Positions 31,787 through 38,243 of a DNA stretch of 38,243 nucleotides are shown here, one piece after another. Under the pieces are notes generated by a model. The model was not told where the DNA came from and ran no database searches. It saw nothing but the letters and a program-made list of their open reading frames with translations. The DNA is taken from NCBI GenBank assembly GCA_018714545.1, contig DVNG01000011.1, positions 1 to 38,243 on the forward strand, read 5' to 3'. Within the stretch, counting starts at the first letter, position 1; every line of letters begins with the position of its first letter. The DNA is from Limousia pullorum (GTDB taxonomy: Bacteria > Bacillota > Clostridia > Oscillospirales > Acutalibacteraceae). The position numbers were made by a program, and so were the translations under genes.

Positions 31787-34700
31787 ATGAAGAGAGCTAA
31801 AAAAGTACTGTCTGTTATTTTGGCTTTGGGCATGATTTCCACCATGTGCGTTTATTCATCATCGGCGGAAATAACTCCAAAGGCTGATATAGACAGCAGT
31901 TTGACGGCACACTGGAATTTTGAAGAAACCGATGCAAGCGGCAACCCTGTCAATATCGGTTCGGATTCTTCAATTAAAGCTGTGCTTGAGGGAAACAAGG
32001 TGTCCGTAAAGGACAGCGGTGACGAAACATACGGAAAGGTTCTGAACTTTGAGCCTAAGGGCGATGCTGCGGAAAATTCCAGAATGTTTATTGGAGATAT
32101 GTTTAATCCAAAACAGGAAGATTTTTCAGTTTCACTGTGGGTAAACAACTCATCACAGCAGGTTACCAATCAGAACACAATTATTTTGCAGTTTGCCGAT
32201 AAGGACGGCGCAACAGGAAAAACATTCATGTACAGAAGTCCTGAGGATAAGTACACTGTTTACATGAACGGCACAGGCATCGTAACATCACCTGCAACCT
32301 CAGATGGAAAATGGGAGAATATCACCATTACAAAGGAAAACCTTGACAATGGAAAATATACTCTCAAGTTCTATATTAACGGAGAGCAGACATATACAGG
32401 TGAGTGTGACGCTTCACAGGTAATTGACAAGGTTACAGACCTTATAATCGGTTCTCATAAGAACAAAACAGACAAGGACAACGGTCAGTTTACAGGTGAT
32501 ATAGACGACCTGCGTTTCTATGAGAGAGTTCTCACAGCCGATGATGTAATGGCACTTTACAATGCAAAGGCAGATGAAGCTGTGAATTCTCAGCTTGAAG
32601 CTGCAATATCACAGGCTGACAGCCTTCTGAAGAGCGGAAAGCTGGAAACAACACATCAGGCATATGTTTCACTTGACAATTCACTGAAAAAGGCAAAGGC
32701 TGCTTTGGAGACAGGAACAACAAATGAAAAGCAGAATGCCATTTCTGACCTTAATGAAAAGATTGCTGATTTTAATACAGCAGTTGACGGCGAGGACGCA
32801 TTAAATAAGGGTCTTGTGGGATATTGGACAGCAGACAGCGGTTCTCTTGAAAATATGGCTCAGGGCGGCACATTGACAGCTACAATGTCAGGAAGTAATC
32901 TTACAATAGCTGAGTCTGATATTGAGAGCATGGGAAAAATGCTTTCATTTGCTAAAAAGACTTCCGGCAACAGCTCCAATGTTACCATTTCTAACGGATT
33001 GAATTCACAAAATGAATTTACTATAACCATGTGGGTTAAAAACTCTGAGGATCAGAAAGATACTACCATGAGCACTGTTCTTATTCAGCAGAGCACTGCA
33101 ACAGGCAGAAGCTTGCTTTTCAGAACAACAAGCGGTCAGTACGGCACATATATTTCTGAGGAAAACAAATATTTCGGCGAGGCTACAAGCTATAATAAGT
33201 GGCAGCATTTGGCTCTTGTTAAATCAAACGGAACAGACGGAAATTATACAATAGCTTTGTATCTTGACGGTGTTAAGCTTGGTGAACATACTCTCAGCAA
33301 AAATAATGCCACAGCTGTTACAGATTTGATTATAGGTTCTCACAAGCAGCTTGGAAATTCAGACCAGTTTGCAGGAAGTATGGATGAAATACGTCTGTAC
33401 ACAAGGGCTCTTTCAGAAAATGAAGTTAAGGGAATATATCAACTTAATTCTGCTGCTGTAAACGAGCAGAAGCTTGTGGCTTTAAAACTTCAATATAACG
33501 AACTTTTGACAAAGGCGAAGGAGGCTTTGGCTTCAGGCGATTTGACTGAGGACATGCCGGAGTACATAGCTTTGAAAGAGGCTGTTGACCACAGTGCGGA
33601 AATCCCGGAAAATATTATCTACGAGGATATGCTCGCAGAATATGAAGCATTGAGCACAGCTTATGATAATTATCAGAATGCTTCACCTATTGTTGTTACA
33701 ATAAATACAGATGATGTTACAAATATAATAGACAACGGCGTATTCGGTATTAACCATCGTTTCGGTTTCAACGGTTACGGCACATTTGATTCCGAAACAA
33801 TGACAATGAAACAGGATTTTGTTGATTTGTATAAGGAAGCAGGTTTTGGTTCTGTCCGTTATCCGGGCGGTTCAATTTCAAACCTCTTCCAGTGGAAGGG
33901 AACATTGGGCAGCAAGGACGAAAGACTTGACCAGGTTCACGGTTATTACAACACAAACAGCAACGGTCAGCCTCAGAGAGGTATAGCCTCTAACTTTGGT
34001 ATTAAAGAGGTAGGCGACTTTGCTTCCGATGTTGGTTCTGAGATTGTTTATGTTTACGGAATGGGCAGAGGCAGCGCCAGCGATGCGGCAGACCTTGTTG
34101 AATATCTTAACGCGCCAAACGACGGTTCAAACCCCAACGGCGGAATTGACTGGGCAGCAGTGAGAGCTGAAAACGGTCATCCTGACCCTTACAATGTTCG
34201 TTACTTTGAAATGGGCAACGAGATGAATCAGGGTGGCGGCAAGGACGGAGACGGACTTTGGAGCCAGGGCTTCTGGACAAACTATGTAAACGGAAAGGCT
34301 TCCGATTATGCATATATCGAGGGCGGCACTGTTGTCTGCGAAAAGCAGTATGCTGTTGCATATGATGACTGGAATTCAATAGAATCAAAGTCAGACGGAA
34401 CAGCTAATCAGATTTTCTATATGAGATATGCTAATCCTCATCCGGCTTTGGGTATTGCCAACGGAGATATCGGACTTAGAGATATAACAAGCGGCAACAG
34501 CGGAGTTATGGAGCAGTATAACTATGACCCTGCGGATTATGCGGACTTTAAAGCTATAAGCAGTAACGACGAAACCACAAAGGTTTATGTGGGCAATGAG
34601 GAATGGAAAGTAATTTCCGACCTTTCAACAGCAGGAGCTAACGACAAGGTTGCAAAAATCGACTATGCAACAGGCGGAATTATCTTCGGTGACGGTGTAA

Positions 34701-36175
34701 ACGGAGCTATTCCTCCAAAGGACAGCCAGATTTTTGTAAGCTACACAGTTGAAAGAGAAGGCTTTATAGATATCAGTCAGGCAATGCGTGACACTATGGA
34801 GCAGATAAACAACAACCTCAAGAGCAAAGGCGAAGAGGAAAAAGAGCTCTATATTTACACAAGCTGGGAAACATCAAGCTTTATCAATATTATGCATCAG
34901 AAAGGCGCTGACAGCCTTTATGACGGAATGACAATTCACCCATACGCAGGAACACCTGCCGGAGGAAGCTCAAACGAGGAAACAAAGAAACAGTTCTATT
35001 ACAGCACACTTTCCCTTATTCCGGGAACAGTTTCAAGAGTTTCAAACCTTGTAAATGAAATGAGAACTATCACAGGTGACAATACTAAAGTTCCGGCTAT
35101 TTCCGAATACGGTATTTATCCGTCTTATGATACAATGGTTCGTTCACAGACACACGCTTTGTATATAGCCCGTGTTCTTATGGAGTACATAAGACTTGAC
35201 AGCCCGTATATTCAGAAGCACTGCCTTGTTGACTGGTACTCATCCGGCGGAGATTCCCTTGGACCTACACAGCAGGCTGTTATCCAGGCGGTTCCGCAGG
35301 AGGGCGCAGACATAATTACCGGTGAGGGCGATTATAAGTTCTTCTCAACACCGAGTGCAAGGGTATTTGAAATGTACAACAGCGCTTCCGGTACTGATGT
35401 TCTTTCATCTACATTCAGCGATACAAGACTTCTCGATAACGGAACTGAGCAGTATGCCGCTATGGCAAGTAAGGACGCCGACGGAAACGTATATCTTGCT
35501 TTGGTAAATTCAAAGCTTGAGGGTAAGGGCATTGTCGATATTAAGGTTGACGGAGTTGACCTTTCCGGACAAACTTTGGAAATCCAGTACATCTCCGGTG
35601 ACACCTTCTATGCGGAAAATACTATTGAAAATCCTGACAATGTTGATGTTATCAGAACTACTGAGACAGTAGCTGAAAACAGTGAGACTGCAAGAGTTGT
35701 TGTAGAACCTCATTCATTTACAGTAGTGAAGGTTGTAAACGCATTGGTTGAAGAACCTGATGTAACAGAGCTTAAAAATAAGGTGGAAGAAGCTCTCCCA
35801 ATGGTTGATATGGAAGAATACACAGCCGAGAGCAGAGCTATTCTCGAAACTGCTATTGAAGAAGCACAGGCAATAATCGCAAATGCCGAGGCAGGAGAAG
35901 AGGTTACACAGACTCAGGTTGATGAGGCATTAAAAGCTATAGAAAATGCGGTTAATTCCCTTGAGCTTGTTAAGCCTGATTTCGTTTTGGGCGACGCAGA
36001 CGGTTCAGGAAGTATGACAATAGACGATGCTTCTTATATACAGCAGTATCTGGTAAAGGCTATTTCAGCAGATAAATTTGTATTTGAAGCAGCGGATACA
36101 AATAAGGACGGAAAGATTACCGTATATGACGCAACAAAAATACAGCTTGCTATCGCTTCAAATGAAGACCTGTAA
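31787..36175 (+). CDS. Secreted LamG-LamG-GH51-like arabinofuranosidase with type I dockerin
   Basis: The 1462-aa modular enzyme probably removes arabinose from plant polysaccharide. A signal peptide (to about 30, ending SSSA) is followed by two LamG/concanavalin-like modules (about 39-260 and 341-555) with helical FIVAR-like linkers between and after them. The clan GH-A-type catalytic region runs from about 640 to 1300. It has VRYPGGSISNLFQWKG near 689, proposed acid/base Glu812 in EMGNEM, and proposed nucleophile Glu1107 in AISEYG. A beta insertion sits at about 921-995. A FIVAR repeat and a dockerin (1398-1462) with two Ca-binding repeats, GDADGSGSMTIDD and ADTNKDGKITVYD, close the protein. 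AAGGAGG supports the ATG at 31787. Substrate is inferred from family resemblance; GH51 itself is not certain. Confidence 0.85.
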   Translation: MKRAKKVLSVILALGMISTMCVYSSSAEITPKADIDSSLTAHWNFEETDASGNPVNIGSDSSIKAVLEGNKVSVKDSGDETYGKVLNFEPKGDAAENSRMFIGDMFNPKQEDFSVSLWVNNSSQQVTNQNTIILQFADKDGATGKTFMYRSPEDKYTVYMNGTGIVTSPATSDGKWENITITKENLDNGKYTLKFYINGEQTYTGECDASQVIDKVTDLIIGSHKNKTDKDNGQFTGDIDDLRFYERVLTADDVMALYNAKADEAVNSQLEAAISQADSLLKSGKLETTHQAYVSLDNSLKKAKAALETGTTNEKQNAISDLNEKIADFNTAVDGEDALNKGLVGYWTADSGSLENMAQGGTLTATMSGSNLTIAESDIESMGKMLSFAKKTSGNSSNVTISNGLNSQNEFTITMWVKNSEDQKDTTMSTVLIQQSTATGRSLLFRTTSGQYGTYISEENKYFGEATSYNKWQHLALVKSNGTDGNYTIALYLDGVKLGEHTLSKNNATAVTDLIIGSHKQLGNSDQFAGSMDEIRLYTRALSENEVKGIYQLNSAAVNEQKLVALKLQYNELLTKAKEALASGDLTEDMPEYIALKEAVDHSAEIPENIIYEDMLAEYEALSTAYDNYQNASPIVVTINTDDVTNIIDNGVFGINHRFGFNGYGTFDSETMTMKQDFVDLYKEAGFGSVRYPGGSISNLFQWKGTLGSKDERLDQVHGYYNTNSNGQPQRGIASNFGIKEVGDFASDVGSEIVYVYGMGRGSASDAADLVEYLNAPNDGSNPNGGIDWAAVRAENGHPDPYNVRYFEMGNEMNQGGGKDGDGLWSQGFWTNYVNGKASDYAYIEGGTVVCEKQYAVAYDDWNSIESKSDGTANQIFYMRYANPHPALGIANGDIGLRDITSGNSGVMEQYNYDPADYADFKAISSNDETTKVYVGNEEWKVISDLSTAGANDKVAKIDYATGGIIFGDGVNGAIPPKDSQIFVSYTVEREGFIDISQAMRDTMEQINNNLKSKGEEEKELYIYTSWETSSFINIMHQKGADSLYDGMTIHPYAGTPAGGSSNEETKKQFYYSTLSLIPGTVSRVSNLVNEMRTITGDNTKVPAISEYGIYPSYDTMVRSQTHALYIARVLMEYIRLDSPYIQKHCLVDWYSSGGDSLGPTQQAVIQAVPQEGADIITGEGDYKFFSTPSARVFEMYNSASGTDVLSSTFSDTRLLDNGTEQYAAMASKDADGNVYLALVNSKLEGKGIVDIKVDGVDLSGQTLEIQYISGDTFYAENTIENPDNVDVIRTTETVAENSETARVVVEPHSFTVVKVVNALVEEPDVTELKNKVEEALPMVDMEEYTAESRAILETAIEEAQAIIANAEAGEEVTQTQVDEALKAIENAVNSLELVKPDFVLGDADGSGSMTIDDASYIQQYLVKAISADKFVFEAADTNKDGKITVYDATKIQLAIASNEDL

Positions 36176-36199
36176 ATAAAAATCTAAAACCTAATATCT

Positions 36200-36248
36200 A
36201 TCCCCGAAGGATTAATGTGATATCACTTAATCCCTCGGGGATTTTTTT
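36200..36248 (+). terminator. Intrinsic terminator after the glycosidase
   Basis: ATCCCCGA (36200-36207) pairs with TCGGGGAT (36235-36242), with inner pairing of GGATTAA and TTAATCC and of GTGATATCAC, then a run of T. A long, strong stem. Confidence 0.9.
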
Positions 36249-36277
36249 GCATATTTTCCTATTGCCTTTCATAAGTA
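36249..36277 (+). promoter_or_regulatory. Sigma-E-type promoter of the spoIIIA operon
   Basis: GCATATT at 36249-36255 matches the sigma-E -35 consensus KMATATT fully. After a 14-bp spacer, CATAAGTA at 36270-36277 keeps the CATA core of the -10. It is 30 bp before the spoIIIAA start. spoIIIA is a sigma-E operon in B. subtilis, which supports the call. Confidence 0.6.
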
Positions 36278-36307
36278 TTTGGTAAAGACAAAGGAGGAAT
36301 GAGAAAA

Positions 36308-37255
36308 ATGGACAAAACTGCCATAGATTTTGAAAAATCTTTTGACTGCGCCTGCTGTGTGGTTTCCCAAAGGCTTAGAAGACGTCTGGTGACTATGCAA
36401 AGGGATAAAAAGAAAAATATTCAGGAGGTAAGATTGAGAGCCGGACGACCTTTGATGTTCACATTAAACGGCGATAACTGCTTTCTTATGGAAAACGGAG
36501 ATATAACAAATGAGTTTGAACAGAAAAGGTGTGTCACGGTTTTTCCTGAGGATATTTCCGAAACCTTTAAAAATCTCTGTAACAATTCCGTTTACAGTCA
36601 CAGACAGGAGATAAAAAGCGGATACATAACAATAAACGGAGGTCACCGTGCCGGAATTACAGGAACTGCTGTGTGGGAAAACAACGGAATTTCCAATGTG
36701 AAAAACATAAGCGGAATTAACATAAGAGTGGCGACCTCACACAGAGGGTGTTCAGAGAAGCTTATAAGCCTTATCGACAGCGGAGGAATACTTATCTGCG
36801 GAGAGCCTTGCTCGGGAAAAACCACAATGCTCAGGGATTTGGCTTACGAGCTTTCAGTAAACCGCAGAATGAGGGTTACGGTGGTTGACTCAAGAGGGGA
36901 GATATGCTCTGTCTGCTCGGGAATACCCCGTGAGGATTCCGGTTACTGCGATGTTTTGGACGGTTATACAGTTAAATACGGTGTGGAACAGGCGGTGAGA
37001 TGTCTTTCGCCTCAGGTTATCATATGTGACGAATTGGGAGAAGATGACGTGGAGTCATTAAGGCGTGGACTTAACTCGGGAGTCACATTTGTCACAACGG
37101 TTCACTGTAAAAATCCCCTTCAGCTTAAAAAGCGAAGTCAGGGCGCAAAACTTTTGGAAACAGGGGCGTTTGCAAACATGGTTTTTCTGAAAAGCTGCAA
37201 AGAGGCTGGAACAATAGGGGAGATAATAAAGCTGGGGGAATATCCCCATGGTTAA
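36308..37255 (+). CDS. spoIIIAA: Stage III sporulation ATPase SpoIIIAA
   Basis: SpoIIIAA is the ATPase of the SpoIIIA-SpoIIQ channel between mother cell and forespore, related to type II/IV secretion ATPases. The 315-aa product has EVRLRAGRPLMF near the N-terminus and a GGHRAGITGTAV turn. Walker A is GEPCSGKTT at 165-173, then VVDSRGEI and Walker B VIICDELG. The C-terminal SSEA-like FVTTVHC follows. AAGGAGG at 36291-36297 is too close to the ATG at 36299 and fits the ATG at 36308, so the latter is used. The gene heads an operon with spoIIIAB, AC and AD. Confidence 0.96.
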   Translation: MDKTAIDFEKSFDCACCVVSQRLRRRLVTMQRDKKKNIQEVRLRAGRPLMFTLNGDNCFLMENGDITNEFEQKRCVTVFPEDISETFKNLCNNSVYSHRQEIKSGYITINGGHRAGITGTAVWENNGISNVKNISGINIRVATSHRGCSEKLISLIDSGGILICGEPCSGKTTMLRDLAYELSVNRRMRVTVVDSRGEICSVCSGIPREDSGYCDVLDGYTVKYGVEQAVRCLSPQVIICDELGEDDVESLRRGLNSGVTFVTTVHCKNPLQLKKRSQGAKLLETGAFANMVFLKSCKEAGTIGEIIKLGEYPHG

Positions 37256-37751
37256 GTGGCTGGGAATTATTTTGATTTTTACAGCCTGCTGTTATTTCGG
37301 AGAGATAAGCAGTAAAAATCTATTCCGCAGAAGAAATTTTCTGGGAGACGCCACTGTGTTTATCGGTACTTTAAAATCTAAAATCAGATTTACAGGTGAG
37401 GAAATCTATTCAGCGGTGAGGGAGAGCGCTTCCCAGCCTCTTGTGAAAAGATATTTCGGTGATTTTAATGTGGTTTCAGGAGAGGATGATTTTTCGGAAA
37501 TCTGGAACGGTATGTCGGCTGAAGCTGCCGCAGGGTGCAGCTTGACAGCGGATGACCTTAATCTTTTATATGGATTGGGCAGAGGTCTGGGAGCTACAGA
37601 CACAGAAGGTCAGATAGACCATCTTTCCATGTATGAAGAATTTTTCCGCCAGAGCTATGAGGCGGCGAAAGAGGAGGCAAAGACAAAGGGGCGCCTTTAC
37701 AGAATATGCGGCGTCTGTGCGGGAGCGGCGTTTGCCCTTCTGCTTTTATAA
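37248..37751 (+). CDS. spoIIIAB: Stage III sporulation protein SpoIIIAB
   Basis: SpoIIIAB is a membrane component of the SpoIIIA complex, related to type II secretion F proteins. The 167-aa product has an N-terminal helix (WLGIILIFTACCYFGEI), a helical soluble domain (FIGTLKSKIRFTGEEIYSAV and LYGLGRGLGATDTEGQIDHL) and a C-terminal helix (RICGVCAGAAFALLLL). LGRGLGATDTEGQ is a strong family mark. It overlaps the end of spoIIIAA by 8 bp, indicating translational coupling, and uses a G-rich site before ATG. Confidence 0.95.
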   Translation: MVKWLGIILIFTACCYFGEISSKNLFRRRNFLGDATVFIGTLKSKIRFTGEEIYSAVRESASQPLVKRYFGDFNVVSGEDDFSEIWNGMSAEAAAGCSLTADDLNLLYGLGRGLGATDTEGQIDHLSMYEEFFRQSYEAAKEEAKTKGRLYRICGVCAGAAFALLLL

Positions 37752-37770
37752 AGCGTTGGAGTGAAAAGTT

Positions 37771-37965
37771 ATGGATGTAGATATGATTTTCAAAATTGCC
37801 GCAATAGGAATAATTGTGGCTGTGCTTAACCAGCTTTTGGTAAGAAGCGGAAGAGAAGAGCAGGCATTGCTTACAACCTTGGCGGGCTTGATAGTCGCTT
37901 TGATGATGATAATAGGACAGATTGACAATCTCTTTGACACAATAAAATCTGTCTTTGGGCTTTAG
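37771..37965 (+). CDS. spoIIIAC: Stage III sporulation protein SpoIIIAC
   Basis: SpoIIIAC is a very small two-helix membrane protein of the SpoIIIA complex. The 64-aa product is the full family length: MDVDMIFKIAAIGIIVAVLN, a basic turn with GREEQALL, then LAGLIVALMMIIGQIDNLFD. The family start V-D-x-I-F-K-I-A-x-I-G is clear. TTGGAGTG precedes the ATG. The next gene, spoIIIAD, begins 3 bp after the stop. Confidence 0.95.
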   Translation: MDVDMIFKIAAIGIIVAVLNQLLVRSGREEQALLTTLAGLIVALMMIIGQIDNLFDTIKSVFGL

Positions 37966-37967
37966 CT

Positions 37968-38243
37968 ATGAATATCGCAGGAGTATGCGGAGCGGCGATA
38001 GTCTGCGCAGTGCTTTCCCTATTGGTGAAAAAACACAACGGAGAAGCAGCTTTTGCTTTGCAGGTCTGCGGATGCGTTATAATTATCCTTTATGTGATTG
38101 GGGAAGTGTCTCAGATCACGGAAACTATACGTGATATGGCAGAGGACTTTTCTATAAATCTGGAATATATAGAGGTGATTATAAAAGCTCTGGGAATATG
38201 CTTCCTTACGGAATTTGCAAGTGACTGCTGTAATGACGCCGGA
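37968..38243 (+). CDS. spoIIIAD: Stage III sporulation protein SpoIIIAD (partial, 3' end outside)
   Basis: The frame from the ATG at 37968 stays open to the window edge for 92 codons. It reads as a membrane protein with helices at about 4-20 and 28-45, then EVSQITETIRDMAED and IIKALGICFLTEFASDCC. The last is the signature of SpoIIIAD, a 125-130-aa member of the SpoIIIA complex. It starts 3 bp after spoIIIAC. About one quarter to one third of the protein is missing at the right edge. Confidence 0.93.
   Translation, partial: MNIAGVCGAAIVCAVLSLLVKKHNGEAAFALQVCGCVIIILYVIGEVSQITETIRDMAEDFSINLEYIEVIIKALGICFLTEFASDCCNDAG

Noticed and set aside
1..38243. CRISPR array, prophage or insertion sequence
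   Set aside because: No regularly spaced direct repeats, no transposase, integrase or phage structural genes were found on either strand.

Overview
The window looks like a chromosomal segment of a low-to-moderate GC, Gram-positive, endospore-forming gut Clostridium relative, probably Ruminococcaceae/Oscillospiraceae. Three things point there. Sporulation genes are spread along it (bofA-like, ylbJ, yqfC, yqfD, and spoIIIAA-AD running off the right edge). A large secreted glycosidase ends in a type I dockerin, a cellulosome-type anchor known from ruminococci. Gene starts have strong AGGAGG sites, sigma-A-type promoters and many crisp intrinsic terminators. No phage, IS element, CRISPR array or rRNA was found.

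Layout. 1-350: no clear gene, but a 28-bp inverted repeat pair of a palindromic element just before a ParC-type topoisomerase subunit (351-2603). 2670-6222: a small membrane protein, secG, a BofA-like protein, a DUF4364 protein, and an nfeD/SPFH membrane pair. 6291-11864: a purine operon purE-purM-purN-(stand-alone IMP cyclohydrolase)-(stand-alone AICAR transformylase)-purD, in which the usual bifunctional PurH is replaced by two separate proteins. 11904-17943: a metallophosphoesterase, an HdeD-like protein, a P-type ATPase, a LysR regulator with an operator-like inverted repeat, and tcdA. 17915-21555 (minus strand): ylbJ-asnB-PAP2, which looks like one transcription unit. 21634-24103: yqfC-yqfD, then a YmdB-type phosphodiesterase.

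24356-28137: fakA-like DAK2 protein and recG. 28429-29763: a DacF-type D,D-carboxypeptidase. 29882-30173: a tandem tRNA-Ser(UGA)/tRNA-Ser(GCU) unit with a consensus promoter and a terminator. 30202-31497: an SGNH hydrolase and a small flavodoxin. 31787-36175: a 1462-residue secreted LamG-LamG-GH51-like-FIVAR-dockerin enzyme, probably for arabinose-containing plant polysaccharide. 36308-38243: spoIIIAA-AB-AC-AD(partial), preceded by a good match to the sigma-E promoter consensus.

Most of the window is core housekeeping plus sporulation. I found no convincing wholly new multi-gene system. The best leads are the split PurH pathway, the glycosidase with an unusual insertion in its catalytic barrel, the sporulation linkage of asnB, nested terminator/promoter signals around bofA and purE, a hairpin that can bury the PAP2 ribosome site, and the LysR/tcdA operator-like repeat. 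Start codons were moved from the longest reading frame whenever a ribosome binding site clearly favoured an internal start.
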